A DNA stretch of 64,000 bases from Clostridia bacterium (GCA_017543285.1 JAFYGK010000028.1:112604-176603), one strand, 5' to 3'. Shown: positions 19,903 through 29,713, counted from the first letter of the stretch. Notes: generated by a model not told the origin, from the sequence alone. Translations and numbers: made by a program.

Positions 19903-22143
19903 ATGCCACCGAGAAAATCTAAATCGTCAAAGCAGGAAAAACCACAAAAGAAAAAGGCCGCCGGATATATCGCCGGAGCCGGTCTTATAAATAACGAAAA
20001 GATAACCGACACGCTGGAAAACAACTATATGCCATATGCCATGAGCGTTATTGTTTCCCGCGCCATTCCGGAGATCGACGGCTTCAAGCCTTCACACAGA
20101 AAGCTGCTCTATACCATGTACCGTATGGGGCTTTTGGGAGGCAAATACGTCAAATCGGCGAATATAGTCGGCGAGACCATGAAGCTCAATCCTCACGGCG
20201 ACGCTGCAATTTACGAGACCATGGTGCGCCTTACCCGCGGAAACGAAAGTCTTCTTCACCCGTATATCGATTCAAAGGGCGCTTTCGGCAGCGCGTTTTC
20301 CAGCCGCGATACTCCAGCCGCCGCGCGATATACCGAAGCGCGTCTGGATGAGCTGTGCCGCGTTGTGTTCGGCGACATCGAAAAGGATACGGTTGATTTT
20401 GTCGATAACTATGACAGCACTCTCAAAGAGCCGGTGCTTCTTCCGGTTGCGTTTCCGTCGATACTTGTCAACAACAACACCGGAATCGCCGTCGGTATGG
20501 CAAGCAACATCTGTTCATTCAACCTGCGTGAGATATGCCAGACCACCATCTCTCTGATTAATAATCCCTATCACAAAATACGTTCCACCCTCATCGCTCC
20601 GGATTTTCCCGGCGGCGGTCAGCTCATTTACGATGAGGATGAAATCAGCAGAATTTATGAGACGGGTCGAGGCAGCTTCAAGGTGCGCGGAAAGTATTCC
20701 TACGACAGCAAAAACAACTGCATAGATATAACCGAAATTCCGCCGACTACCACTATAGAAGCAATAATCGACAAGACGGTCGACTGTGTTAAATCCGGCA
20801 AAGCGAGGGAAATATCCGATATACGCGATGAAACGGGCATAGACGGCCTGAAAATCACCATTGACTTAAAGCGCGGAGCAGATCCCGACAAGGTAATGCA
20901 GAAGCTCTACCGCTTCACGACACTGGAAGATTCTTTTTCCTGCAATTTCAACGTGCTTATCGGCGGCAGCCCGAAGGTATGCTCGGTGCGCGAGCTTTTG
21001 GAGGAATGGACCGCATTTCGCACAGAGTGCATAAGGCGGCGCGCCTATTTTGACATGACAAAGGCAAAAAACCGCCTTCATCTGCTCGAGGGATTGCAGA
21101 AGATACTTCTCGATATTGACAAGGCCATACGCATAATCCGCAATACCGCCGAGGAAAAAGACGTTGTGCCCAATCTCATGAGAGGCTTTTCGATCGACGA
21201 GGCGCAGGCCGAATATGTCGCGGAAATAAAACTGCGCCATTTGAACCGCGAATACATCATCAAACAAACTGCCGATATAGAACGCCTGCGCGGCGAGATA
21301 ATCGATCTGCAATCCATTTTGGAAAGCAAATACCGCGTACAGTCGATAATCTGCCGCGAGCTTACCGATATAGCGGACAAATACGGCAAAGACAGAAAAT
21401 CCGCCGTTATCCGCGACGTGGAGCAGTATGAGCCCGAGGATGAAACGCCGGACAATCCGGTGAATCTTTTCCTCACCAAGGAAGGTTACTTCAAGCGCAT
21501 TACGCCGCAGTCGCTGCGCATGAGCTTTGAACACAAGCTCAAGGAGGGCGACGAAATATCCCAGCATATCGAATCGACTACCGCAGCCGATCTGTTGTTC
21601 TTTACAGATAAGTGCATGGTTTACAAAGCCAAGGTCTCCCAGTTCGGAGACAGCAAGGCAACCCTTATAGGTGATTACATTCCGGCGCAGCTTGGCATGG
21701 ATGACGACGAGAAGGTTATCTTCATGTCCGCAACCAAGGATTACAAGGGTCAGCTGCTTTTCTGCTTTGAAAACGGCAAGGTGTGCAAGACCGATATTTC
21801 CCAGTATGAAACCAAAACCAACCGCAAGAAGCTGACCGGGGCATATTCGGACAAATGCGGAAACTGTGTCGCCGTTATCGAGCTGAAGGACGACTGCGAC
21901 ATAATGCTTTGCACAAGCGCGCAGAGATGGCTGATATTCAATTCGAAGGCTGTTGCGGTCAAATCCAAGGGCAGTCAGGGCATGCAGGTCGTAACCCTGC
22001 GTAAAAACCAGACGCTCGAAAAGGCAAAAATATACGAAGAAGGCTCGGTGAAAAACCCGAACTTCTATAAGACAAAAAATCTGCCTGCCGCCGCAAAGAT
22101 GCCCAAGCAGGAGGACATAGGGGAGCAGCTGGAGCTTATGTGA
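19903..22143 (+). CDS. parC: topoisomerase IV-like subunit A (divergent GyrA/ParC)
   Basis: DNA-breaking/rejoining subunit. 746 residues from ATG 19903 with AAAGGAA upstream. NNYMPYAMSVIVSRAIPEIDG is the classical start of the winged-helix region. Catalytic Tyr143 lies in AARYTEARL. At the quinolone-determining loop the sequence is NPHGDAAIYE, so Ala101 replaces the usual Ser and Glu105 the usual acidic residue. The following GAFGSAFSSRDTPAA differs from the common GNFGSIDGD-type loop and is longer. The C-terminal part (about 500-720) has beta-propeller-like repeats but no clear GyrA box (QRRGGKG), which favours ParC over GyrA. Confidence 0.85.
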   Translation: MPPRKSKSSKQEKPQKKKAAGYIAGAGLINNEKITDTLENNYMPYAMSVIVSRAIPEIDGFKPSHRKLLYTMYRMGLLGGKYVKSANIVGETMKLNPHGDAAIYETMVRLTRGNESLLHPYIDSKGAFGSAFSSRDTPAAARYTEARLDELCRVVFGDIEKDTVDFVDNYDSTLKEPVLLPVAFPSILVNNNTGIAVGMASNICSFNLREICQTTISLINNPYHKIRSTLIAPDFPGGGQLIYDEDEISRIYETGRGSFKVRGKYSYDSKNNCIDITEIPPTTTIEAIIDKTVDCVKSGKAREISDIRDETGIDGLKITIDLKRGADPDKVMQKLYRFTTLEDSFSCNFNVLIGGSPKVCSVRELLEEWTAFRTECIRRRAYFDMTKAKNRLHLLEGLQKILLDIDKAIRIIRNTAEEKDVVPNLMRGFSIDEAQAEYVAEIKLRHLNREYIIKQTADIERLRGEIIDLQSILESKYRVQSIICRELTDIADKYGKDRKSAVIRDVEQYEPEDETPDNPVNLFLTKEGYFKRITPQSLRMSFEHKLKEGDEISQHIESTTAADLLFFTDKCMVYKAKVSQFGDSKATLIGDYIPAQLGMDDDEKVIFMSATKDYKGQLLFCFENGKVCKTDISQYETKTNRKKLTGAYSDKCGNCVAVIELKDDCDIMLCTSAQRWLIFNSKAVAVKSKGSQGMQVVTLRKNQTLEKAKIYEEGSVKNPNFYKTKNLPAAAKMPKQEDIGEQLELM

Positions 22144-22251
22144 TACTGCCGCAATCTCCAAAATAAGAGCCGGCAGGTAATCTGCCGGCAATGCGCAGCG
22201 ACGGCAAACGCCGTTATCATCCGTTCTGCGCCCTAATATTATAAATCAAAA

Positions 22252-22297
22252 CGCCGCCGATATTCAATGAAAATATTGGCGGCGGATTTTTGTTTTT
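22252..22297 (+). terminator. terminator of the topoisomerase pair
   Basis: 13-bp stem with one wobble (22252-22264 with 22272-22284), then ATTTTTGTTTTTG. A second hairpin, 8-bp GCCGGCAG with CTGCCGGC, lies just upstream near 22170-22190 without a T-run. Confidence 0.9.
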
Positions 22298-22325
22298 GTA
22301 TTTGAAAGCTGCATTAATAAAGCTG

Positions 22326-23390
22326 TCATTCCGGTCGTTTTGTACCGCAGTTTTCGCAGAATCCTGTCGTGTTGAAGCTGCCGCATTTGCAATACCACAG
22401 AGAAGGCTTTGCGCCGTCCTTCATAAGAAAGATGTTTTCAGATTTATCGTGCGCGGTCAGACCAAAGATCGTTCCGCCGGAGCGTGACCGGTTTGCCGCC
22501 GCTGCTGTCATAGCGTCCGCCTGCGCGCCGATAAGGGTCGCGGCGGCCATATTCGGATCGGTGAGCATTTTTGCGCGTTCCGCCTGCTGAATCATGTGAA
22601 GGTCGCTGTCCGTAACGTCAATGGAATCTATCGCGACCGATGATACCTTAAACCCTCTGAGGCTGACCCATTTTTCCGTCATGCATTCACCGACTGCTTC
22701 GCAGATATCTTCGTTGCTCTTAGATATATCCGTCGGAGAAACATCCTTTGAGCAAACTTTGCTGAGCGCCGCTATTGCCGCGGACTTTAATTCCTCCTCA
22801 AGCTGCGGCAGCACGTCAGACAGATACACGGTACCGGTGGAACTGCGGCAAATATTTTTATAAAAGGTGACAGGGTCGGTTATTATGAAGGAGAACGCTC
22901 CGGAAATGCTTACTGTCGAGTCGATGAACAGATTTTCATGCCTGTCCTTCATTCCGACCGGACAGACAAAAGAAAATCTGTTCCCCATATGCTCCTTCAT
23001 GTCCAGATACATGACAAACTGCTGTATGTTTATGTCGCCGCCGTAGCCTATACGTTGCGCCGTCTGCTTCAAAATGCCTTTAACGCCGCCTTTTGAAAAG
23101 ACGCTTGAGGTCAGTTCGCTGTGAAAGGTGTTTTCGCCCGGTCTGTCGTACTTGGCGATTATTCTGCCCTGCTCGATGACGAGAGCGCACTGACCTTCGT
23201 TAACAACGATCGCAGAGCCGTCGCTTATTACAAAATCGCTTCCCTTTGTGTTTGCAGAGTTTTCCGTTATTTGTTTTCTTCCTCTTTGAGCCAGCACATT
23301 CGTCGGCATACCGCCGCAGTAATACATTTCCAGCCATTGGTCTGCGAGAACGCCGTTAAGAGATCCTGCGGCCGCCTTTATTATGCCCAA
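22326..23390 (-). CDS. SPFH-domain protein with C-terminal zinc ribbon (YdjI-like)
   Basis: 354 residues, resembling the YdjI-type SPFH family often called virion core protein-like in annotation. The central SPFH region begins near VVNEGQCALVIEQGRI and runs to about residue 270 (VSSVAIDSIDVTD). An Ala/Ser-rich linker (about 285-310) leads to a zinc ribbon CKCGSFNTTGFCENC (CxC-x8-CxxC). No transmembrane helix is visible, so membrane association would be peripheral. In Bacillus the family sits with membrane-stress proteins; here it stands alone downstream of dnaJ, separated by a terminator. Function inferred at family level only. Confidence 0.85.
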   Translation of the reverse strand: MGIIKAAAGSLNGVLADQWLEMYYCGGMPTNVLAQRGRKQITENSANTKGSDFVISDGSAIVVNEGQCALVIEQGRIIAKYDRPGENTFHSELTSSVFSKGGVKGILKQTAQRIGYGGDINIQQFVMYLDMKEHMGNRFSFVCPVGMKDRHENLFIDSTVSISGAFSFIITDPVTFYKNICRSSTGTVYLSDVLPQLEEELKSAAIAALSKVCSKDVSPTDISKSNEDICEAVGECMTEKWVSLRGFKVSSVAIDSIDVTDSDLHMIQQAERAKMLTDPNMAAATLIGAQADAMTAAAANRSRSGGTIFGLTAHDKSENIFLMKDGAKPSLWYCKCGSFNTTGFCENCGTKRPE

Positions 23391-23471
23391 AGCAGATCAT
23401 CTCCTTCTGAAATATATTACTACAAAACAAGTCGGTTGTAAACACCGGCTCTTTGACGCCAAATAAAGAAT

Positions 23472-23505
23472 CAGGCGGGCCGGATTTGGCCTGCCTGTTT
23501 TTTTG
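23472..23505. terminator. terminator downstream of dnaJ (bidirectional)
   Basis: 10-bp GC-rich stem (23472-23481 with 23488-23497) with a run of T on the plus side and an A/T-rich AATAAAGAAT on the other, which reads ATTCTTTATT after the stem in the dnaJ direction. Confidence 0.8.
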
Positions 23506-23515
23506 TCATGAGATA

Positions 23516-24658
23516 CTATTTGAACGAGTCTTTGATTTTATCAAAAAAGCCCTTGCGCTTCTGATAATTCTTCTCACTCATCGAACTGTCAAATTCCCGA
23601 AGAATGCTCTTCTGCTTGTCGGTGAGACCCTTCGGCACTTCTATGGTTACCCTGACATAATGGTTGCCGCGGCCTCTGCCGTTTATGTTCTGTATGCCCT
23701 TACCGGTGAATTTGAAAACATCGCCCGGCTGTGTGCCTTCATGCACGCGGTAGCTTACCTTGCCGTCGAGCGTCGGTACGGTTATCTCCGCACCGAGAGC
23801 CGCCTGAGTATATGTCAAGGGGATCTCGCACCATACGTCGAAGCCATCGCGCTCAAAAAGAGGATGCGGACGCACATTTACGACGACATGGAGGTCGCCG
23901 TTGGATCCTCCGTTGGTGCCGATGTCGCCCATGCCGCGTTTGCTGAAAGCCTGTCTGTCGTCGATGCCGGCAGGAATATCCATCATTTCGACGTGCTTTT
24001 TGCGGACCTTGCCTTTGCCCGAGCAAACACTGCAGGGAGTATCAACTATCTTGCCCTTGCCGGAGCAGCGTGAGCAGACCCTTTGCGTAGTCATTACGCC
24101 GAGAGGAGTCCTCTGCTGCACCCTGACGTGACCGGAACCGCCGCAGTCGGGGCAGGAACGCGCTGTTGTACCCTTTGCCGCGCCGCTGCCGCCGCATTCT
24201 GGACAATTCTCTATTCGGTGGTAGGTTACCTCTTTTTTGCATCCCTTTGCGGCTTCTTCAAAGGAAACCGTTACCGACGCTTCGATATCTCCGCCGCGTC
24301 TTGGCGCATTTGCGCTGCTGTAGCGTGAAGAAGCGCCGCCGCCGAAAAACGAACCGAAAATGTCGCCAAGATCTCCGAAATCAAAGCCGCTAAAGCCTCC
24401 GCCGTTGAATCCGCCTGCACCGAAGTTGGGATCGACACCTGCGTGGCCGAACTGATCGTACTTGGCCTTTTTATCCGCGTCGGACAAAACCTCATAAGCC
24501 TCATTGACCTCTTTCATTTTGGCTTCGGCAGTCTTATCTCCGGGATTGAGATCGGGGTGATACTGCTTTGCCTTCTGGCGGTATGCTTTTTTTATCTGAT
24601 CCTCGGTCGCGTTTTTGTCAACGCCGAGGACTTCATAATAGTCTCGCTTGTCAGCCAA
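23516..24658 (-). CDS. dnaJ: DnaJ (Hsp40) co-chaperone
   Basis: Stimulates DnaK ATPase and delivers unfolded clients. 380 residues. J domain with the HPD motif ([10 protein letters not shown], about residue 33), Gly/Phe-rich region (about 75-105), four CxxCxGxG zinc repeats ([32 protein letters not shown], about 145-210) and C-terminal substrate-binding domain. Last gene of the hrcA-grpE-dnaK-dnaJ cluster, 236 bases after dnaK. Confidence 0.98.
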   Translation of the reverse strand: MADKRDYYEVLGVDKNATEDQIKKAYRQKAKQYHPDLNPGDKTAEAKMKEVNEAYEVLSDADKKAKYDQFGHAGVDPNFGAGGFNGGGFSGFDFGDLGDIFGSFFGGGASSRYSSANAPRRGGDIEASVTVSFEEAAKGCKKEVTYHRIENCPECGGSGAAKGTTARSCPDCGGSGHVRVQQRTPLGVMTTQRVCSRCSGKGKIVDTPCSVCSGKGKVRKKHVEMMDIPAGIDDRQAFSKRGMGDIGTNGGSNGDLHVVVNVRPHPLFERDGFDVWCEIPLTYTQAALGAEITVPTLDGKVSYRVHEGTQPGDVFKFTGKGIQNINGRGRGNHYVRVTIEVPKGLTDKQKSILREFDSSMSEKNYQKRKGFFDKIKDSFK

Positions 24659-24828
24659 GTCTTAAACACTCCTCTATAGTAATCGGCCGCTGACGACCGT
24701 CGGCATTTCAACCGCATATGATATGTCTGCCGCAAAACATTCTGCGTATTTTCGGCTTTTTGCCGCTCACTCCTCAAAACAGCAATGAGCGTCAAACAAA
24801 CGAAAACGCTTTGCCGAAACCGTTTGAA

Positions 24829-24856
24829 GCGACAGAGCCGGATCCGGCTCTGTCGC
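24829..24856. repeat. perfect 28-base palindrome between dnaK and dnaJ
   Basis: Arms GCGACAGAGCCG (24829-24840) and its exact complement (24845-24856) flank GATC, which is itself symmetrical. In RNA this folds to a 12-bp GC-rich hairpin with a 4-base loop. It lies 38 bases after the dnaK stop; a weak T-rich stretch follows in the minus direction, so it may attenuate dnaJ or protect the dnaK 3' end. Confidence 0.75.
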
Positions 24857-24894
24857 ATGTATCGGCTTACATGGTTATTCGGTTATACCGACAA

Positions 24895-26712
24895 TCAGTC
24901 TACATCCTTATAATCCGCGTCGTATACATTAGGGCCTTCCGGTCCGGGTCCCGCGCCGGGGCCAGCCTGATCGTTGGGATTTACATTCTTGTAGAGCTTT
25001 TCGGCGAAGGAATACATCTTGTTCTGCAGCTCTTCCATCTGCTTCTTGATTGCGTCAACGTCGCTGCCCTTGAGGGTTTCCTTGAGCTTGTCGATCTCGG
25101 CCTGGATTGACTGCTTATCGCCTTCATCCAGCTTGTCGCCCGCGTCCTTGAGGGTCTTTTCCATCTGATAGATCATCTGGTCGGCGTTGTTGCGTGTATC
25201 TACTTCATCGCGGCGCTTTTTGTCCTCGGCCTCATACTGCTCGGCCTCGCGGACCGCCTTTTCAATGTCCTCCTTGGACATATTGGTGTTGGAGGTGATG
25301 GTTATCTTTGTTTCCTTGTTGGTACCGAGATCCTTTGCGGAAACATTGACTATGCCGTTTGCATCGATATCGAACGTGACCTCGATCTGGGGAACGCCTC
25401 TCGGAGCTGCGGGGATTCCGTCAAGATGGAAAACGCCGAGAGTCTTATTATCTCTTGCGAATTCTCGCTCGCCCTGAAGAACGTGTACCTCAACACTGGT
25501 CTGGCCGTCTGCGGCTGTGGAGAAGATCTGGCTCTTTTTGGTCGGGATGGTCGTGTTTCTGTCAATGACCTTAGTGTTTATGCCGCCCATTGTCTCGATG
25601 CCGAGAGAAAGGGGAGTAACGTCGAGAAGGAGCAGACCCTTTACATCGCCGCCCAGAACGCCGGCCTGCAAGGCCGCACCGATAGCTACGCACTCATCGG
25701 GATTGATTCCCTTAAAGGGCTCTTTCCCTGTGTAATTCTTGATGGCTTCCTGTACCGCCGGGATCCTTGAGGAACCGCCGACGAGCAGGACCTTATTGAT
25801 CTGGGATGTTGTTATGCCCGCGTCGTTCATAGCCTGACGAACCGGGCCCATCGTTGCTTCAACGAGATCTGCGGTGAGCCTGTTGAATTCAGCTCTTGTG
25901 AGGGTCATGTCAAGATGCTTGGGGCCTGTCGCGTCGGCAGTGATAAACGGAAGGTTGATATTTGATGAGGTCATGCCGGAAAGCTCGATCTTTGCTTTTT
26001 CGGCTGCCTCTTTAAGTCTCTGCATTGCCATCTTGTCGCCGGAGAGATCAACGCCGGTTTCCTTCTTGAAGTTGTCGATCATCCAGTTCATTATACGCTG
26101 ATCGAAATCGTCGCCGCCCAGACGGTTGTTGCCGGCTGTCGCTCTGACCTCCTGGGTGCCGTCGCCCATTTCAATGATGGAAACATCGAATGTGCCGCCG
26201 CCAAGATCGTATACCATGACAGTCTGATCTTCTTCCTTGTCAATGCCGTAAGCCAGAGCTGCGGCTGTCGGTTCGTTGATGATTCTCTTGACGTCAAGAC
26301 CGGCGATTTTGCCCGCGTCCTTTGTAGCCTGGCGCTGCGCGTCGGTAAAGTATGCCGGAACGGTGATAACGGCTTCTGTTACGGTTTCGCCGAGATAAGC
26401 CTCTGCATCCGCCTTGAGCTTTTGCAGGATCATGGCGGAGATCTCTGTGGGGTTATACTGCTTGCCGTTTATTTCAATCTTTCGCGCGGTGCCCATGTCT
26501 CTCTTGATGGAGGAAATGGTGCGCGTCGGATTCGTTATGGCCTGACGCTTTGCGACCTGACCGACCATGCGCTCGCCGCTTTCGGTAAAAGCGACCACGG
26601 ACGGAGTTGTACGGGAGCCTTCTGCGTTTGCGATAACTACAGGCTCGCCGCCTTCAATAACGGAAACGCAGGAATTTGTTGTACCTAAATCTATGCCTAT
26701 TACTTTTGCCAT
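24895..26712 (-). CDS. dnaK: DnaK (Hsp70) chaperone
   Basis: ATP-dependent folding chaperone. 605 residues, slightly shorter than the Gram-negative form, as usual in Bacillota (the N-terminal domain lacks the extra loop). [11 protein letters not shown] at residues 5-15, [12 protein letters not shown] and [10 protein letters not shown] in the nucleotide-binding domain, [14 protein letters not shown] at the start of the peptide-binding domain, and a Gly/Pro-rich tail ending KDVD. ATG 26712 has GGAGG 8 bases upstream; the longer frame has no such support. 121 bases separate it from grpE. Confidence 0.98.
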   Translation of the reverse strand: MAKVIGIDLGTTNSCVSVIEGGEPVVIANAEGSRTTPSVVAFTESGERMVGQVAKRQAITNPTRTISSIKRDMGTARKIEINGKQYNPTEISAMILQKLKADAEAYLGETVTEAVITVPAYFTDAQRQATKDAGKIAGLDVKRIINEPTAAALAYGIDKEEDQTVMVYDLGGGTFDVSIIEMGDGTQEVRATAGNNRLGGDDFDQRIMNWMIDNFKKETGVDLSGDKMAMQRLKEAAEKAKIELSGMTSSNINLPFITADATGPKHLDMTLTRAEFNRLTADLVEATMGPVRQAMNDAGITTSQINKVLLVGGSSRIPAVQEAIKNYTGKEPFKGINPDECVAIGAALQAGVLGGDVKGLLLLDVTPLSLGIETMGGINTKVIDRNTTIPTKKSQIFSTAADGQTSVEVHVLQGEREFARDNKTLGVFHLDGIPAAPRGVPQIEVTFDIDANGIVNVSAKDLGTNKETKITITSNTNMSKEDIEKAVREAEQYEAEDKKRRDEVDTRNNADQMIYQMEKTLKDAGDKLDEGDKQSIQAEIDKLKETLKGSDVDAIKKQMEELQNKMYSFAEKLYKNVNPNDQAGPGAGPGPEGPNVYDADYKDVD

Positions 26713-26833
26713 TGTGAATGCCTCCAATATTAGTGTTATTTTTGATTTTATCAGATGTTTTAAGCTGTAATATAATTTAAATGCAGCAGCTTGCTGCAAT
26801 TATAAGCAAACGATGACTGACTGCGGCGATATT

Positions 26834-27421
26834 TTAATTGGCAACCTGAACCATTGAGTGACGGATGACCTTGTCTCCGATCCTGTAACCGGTCTGGAAG
26901 CACTGAGCTATCACGTTTTGTTCGAGATTTTCGTCCTCGACATGCATTACGGCGTTGTGCAGCTCCGGATCGAATTTTTCACCCTTTTCAGCCGGGATCT
27001 TTTCCACACCCAGCTTTTCAAATGCCGATCCGAGCTGGCTGAGAGTAAGCTCCATGCCCTTTTTGAAATCTTCTATTGACTGCGTTTCCACTGCCAATGC
27101 ACGCTCCAGCGTGTCAGCGATCGGCAAAAGCTGCTCAATGGCGTCGGATTTCGCCAGCGTATAGGCGTTTTGCTTTTCAATTGCGCTGCGCTTTCTGAAG
27201 TTTTCATACTCGGCAGCCGTTCTCAGCAGGAGCTCGTGCTGCTCGTCATATTTTTTCTGAAGCTCCTGAAGTTGTTTTGCTTCATCGCTGGTATCCCCGG
27301 AAACCTCGGCCGCTTCATCGACGATCTGTTCGTCAACAGGCTGTTCGTCAACGATCTGTTCTGCGGCGGTCTCCTGGCCGGCGTCGTTATTTTCCGTTGG
27401 ATTTTTTCTGTCCTTTTTCAA
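26834..27421 (-). CDS. grpE: GrpE nucleotide exchange factor
   Basis: Exchange factor for DnaK. 195 residues: an acidic, low-complexity N-terminus with a repeated E-Q-(I/P)-V-D-E pattern (about 20-37), a long coiled coil (about 45-100), then the GrpE beta-domain with QCFQTGYRIGDKVIRHSMVQVAN at the C-terminus (quoted only by its pattern: GYRIGDKVIRHSMV). It lies 21 bases after hrcA and is controlled by the CIRCE element. Confidence 0.97.
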   Translation of the reverse strand: MKKDRKNPTENNDAGQETAAEQIVDEQPVDEQIVDEAAEVSGDTSDEAKQLQELQKKYDEQHELLLRTAAEYENFRKRSAIEKQNAYTLAKSDAIEQLLPIADTLERALAVETQSIEDFKKGMELTLSQLGSAFEKLGVEKIPAEKGEKFDPELHNAVMHVEDENLEQNVIAQCFQTGYRIGDKVIRHSMVQVAN

Positions 27422-27442
27422 AGCAAAGACTCCTATCTGTTT

Positions 27443-28465
27443 TTATTTAAGCAGCCCACTGAGTAAATTACCCAGCCTCAAGGCGAAATATTCCAGACTG
27501 GATATCAGCCTTGAATAATCCATTCTGTCCGGACCTATCAGGCCGACAAGTCCCGTTTCGCTTCTGCCTGTCGTATAGCGTGTTATGACTATGCTTGAAC
27601 CTGAAAGGGCGTTCTGGTTGACCTCGCTGCCGAGAATAACGCTGACGCCCGGAGCCTGCCGTCTGAGAAGCGATAATACCTGATCCCTGTGAGACATAAA
27701 CTCGAGCAGCTCTTTTATGCGCGACGGAGCGTATTCGGGATGAGCAAGTAGATTAGCCTGACCCTTAAGGCAGAGCGAAGCTTCTCCGGCTTCCTTCGCC
27801 GTTTCATATACTCCTATAAGCAAGGGGATCATTTCAAACGCGAATTCGCCAAGGCTGATGGCAAGAGTCTGAACATACGGCATTGTTATGTCGACTATGT
27901 TTTTGCCGATTATGTGTTTCGAAACAGTAGCTCCGAACGCCGATTTCAACTCGTCGGAAAGACCGGGCAGATTGCGGATCAGCCGCGACTTCATAGTTTC
28001 ACCGGAGGTTATCAGCACAATAACGCAGCTGTCGTTTCCGATCGGTATAAGCTGAACATCGCTGACGGTCATTTGTCTTGAGGTGGGAGTAGTTGTGACC
28101 GCGGCCATATTTGTCAGCTCAGCCATGGCGTCGGACGCGTTTTCGATCAGTTTGTCCGGGTCGTCCGAATGGCTCAGCATTCTGTCGATTTTCTGCTTTT
28201 CCTCATCAGAGATAGAGGAGTGCTCCATAAGATTGTCTATATACAGTCTGTATCCGGCCTGCGACGGGACCCTGCCCGCCGAAGTGTGCGGCTGCTCGAT
28301 AAGGCCAAGCTGGGTCAGCTCCGCCATATCGTTGCGTATGGTTGCCGATGATACGGTGTTGTCAAGCCGTGAAACAAGAGCCTTGGAGCCGACCGGCTCG
28401 CCGGTCTGGATATACTCTTTGACGATAGCGTTAAGCACCTTCAGCTTTCTTTGGTTCAGTTCCAC
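27443..28465 (-). CDS. hrcA: HrcA heat-shock repressor
   Basis: Represses the dnaK operon by binding CIRCE; activity depends on GroE in known cases. 340 residues. N-terminal winged helix (ELNQRKLKVLNAIVKEYI, TVSSATIRNDMAELTQLG), then the dimer/GAF-like region. The start is a GTG at 28465 preceded by AGAGGTGAG; the longer frame begins inside the CIRCE operator (28540) and cannot be the true start. First gene of the operon, so repression is autoregulatory. Confidence 0.97.
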   Translation of the reverse strand: MELNQRKLKVLNAIVKEYIQTGEPVGSKALVSRLDNTVSSATIRNDMAELTQLGLIEQPHTSAGRVPSQAGYRLYIDNLMEHSSISDEEKQKIDRMLSHSDDPDKLIENASDAMAELTNMAAVTTTPTSRQMTVSDVQLIPIGNDSCVIVLITSGETMKSRLIRNLPGLSDELKSAFGATVSKHIIGKNIVDITMPYVQTLAISLGEFAFEMIPLLIGVYETAKEAGEASLCLKGQANLLAHPEYAPSRIKELLEFMSHRDQVLSLLRRQAPGVSVILGSEVNQNALSGSSIVITRYTTGRSETGLVGLIGPDRMDYSRLISSLEYFALRLGNLLSGLLK

Positions 28466-28529
28466 CTGTCTCACCTCTTTTGCAGAAAAAACCGTAATGA
28501 TCAAAACCGAACTACTTTTCGGCTTTGAT

Positions 28530-28556
28530 TTAGCACTCAATCATTCAGAGTGCTAA
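28530..28556 (-). promoter_or_regulatory. CIRCE operator
   Basis: TTAGCACTC (28530-28538), nine bases, GAGTGCTAA (28548-28556): a perfect consensus CIRCE inverted repeat, located between the promoter and the hrcA start. Binding by the adjacent HrcA is established for this motif. Confidence 0.98.
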
Positions 28557-28560
28557 TGTA

Positions 28561-28594
28561 ACTATAATTTACCACCTTGTTGCCAATTTGTCAA
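28561..28594 (-). promoter_or_regulatory. promoter of the hrcA-grpE-dnaK-dnaJ operon
   Basis: On the minus strand TTGACA (28594-28589), 17 bases, TAAATT (28571-28566), overlapping a TATAGT (28566-28561). It lies immediately upstream of CIRCE, as expected for sigma-A heat-shock promoters controlled by HrcA. Confidence 0.75.
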
Positions 28595-28699
28595 TAGGTA
28601 TTTGTGAACGTATTGTAAAAAGAAATACCGAATTTCAGCCAAGGCACCACCGTGCATCTGACAGAAAATCGGCAACTTAATTATTTATATGTTTTGTTA

Positions 28700-29602
28700 T
28701 CACTCGGCTTTGTCCGTCCTGCTGAATCTGATGTTCATTACGACAACGGAAGCGACAATCAGTATGATTCCCAGAAGCTTGTTCAGGTCGAAATCTTCTC
28801 CAAATGCCAGAACGCTGATGAGACAGGCGACGACCGGCTCGATGGTCGCTAGAATAGATGCCTCTCCGTTTGAAAGGCCTGACAGCCCCTTTGTATAAAA
28901 TATGTACGGCAGCAGACAGGTAACGAATCCGACTGCGGCGATGATCAGCCAGTTCCCGATCCCGCTTACCTTACGGACGATATCCGCCGGACCGCAGAAG
29001 ACTCCGGAGGCTGTCGCAGCAAAAAGGAAAGTGTAAAAGGAAATGGTGAGCGAATCGTATTTTTGCAGCGCAACACGCCCGAATATCGTATAAAGCGCGT
29101 AACCAAGACCGGAGCCGAGCCCGAACAGTATGCCCACGGGAGAATAGGTCAGACCAAAACCGGACAAAACGCCGGAGATAACAACGCTTCCCGCCAGAGT
29201 GAGAAACAGAGCGACGACCTTGTTTACGGTGATTTTCTCCTTAAAAATCACCGCAGACATTATCACGACCAGCGCAGGAGCTGTATACAGCAGGATGGCC
29301 GCTACCGAAAGGCCTGTAAGCTGCATTGCGCTGAAATAGCAGAAATTGAAGAAAAACAGGCTGACGATGCCGGTCCCGACAAACATCCAGATGTCGCGCA
29401 GCTTGATTTTCAGTTTTTTTCTGTCTGCTGCAAGAAGCAGGATAAACAGCATCAACGCGGCGCCGGAGGTCCTGATAAAAACGATCTGCATTCTGGAAAG
29501 CCCCATTGAGCTTGTCAGCGTAAAAAACATGCCCATTGTGCCCCAAAGCACAGCGGCGGCAATTACGAAAATATAAGATACCGGGCGGCTTTGTGTTTTC
29601 AT
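28700..29602 (-). CDS. EamA/DMT-superfamily transporter
   Basis: Predicted inner-membrane transporter for a small metabolite; substrate unknown. 300 residues with ten hydrophobic helices in two five-helix EamA repeats (about 10-140 and 155-290). Typical markers are the N-terminal AAVLWGTMGMFF and the repeat-2 ending with IEPVVACLISVLAFGE and GIILIVASVVVMN. The gene is a single unit divergent from nusB, with its own promoter. Confidence 0.92.
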   Translation of the reverse strand: MKTQSRPVSYIFVIAAAVLWGTMGMFFTLTSSMGLSRMQIVFIRTSGAALMLFILLLAADRKKLKIKLRDIWMFVGTGIVSLFFFNFCYFSAMQLTGLSVAAILLYTAPALVVIMSAVIFKEKITVNKVVALFLTLAGSVVISGVLSGFGLTYSPVGILFGLGSGLGYALYTIFGRVALQKYDSLTISFYTFLFAATASGVFCGPADIVRKVSGIGNWLIIAAVGFVTCLLPYIFYTKGLSGLSNGEASILATIEPVVACLISVLAFGEDFDLNKLLGIILIVASVVVMNIRFSRTDKAE

Positions 29603-29640
29603 TTGATTCCCTCTTTAAAAAATTATGACCGTACAGTATT

Positions 29641-29668
29641 ATTATACAGCATCCGAGCAATTAATCAA
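29641..29668 (-). promoter_or_regulatory. promoter of the EamA transporter
   Basis: Minus strand TTGATT (29668-29663), 16 bases, TATAAT (29646-29641), 39 bases before the start codon. Confidence 0.7.
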
Positions 29669-29713
29669 TAAGGAGTCCGAGCAAAAGAGCAGGTTTTAAT
29701 TTGTTCTTTTGGT

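Noticed and set aside
20866..22191. 441-codon open frame antisense to the topoisomerase A gene
   Set aside because: It is a shadow of the well-supported parC-like gene, without a ribosome binding site or family motifs.
22166..22192. 8-bp GC hairpin after the topoisomerase A gene as the main terminator
   Set aside because: No T-run follows; the hairpin at 22252-22284 with its T-run is the better terminator.
27300..27365. Short repeats near the 5' end of grpE
   Set aside because: These are in-frame coding repeats of the acidic N-terminus of GrpE, not a separate element.
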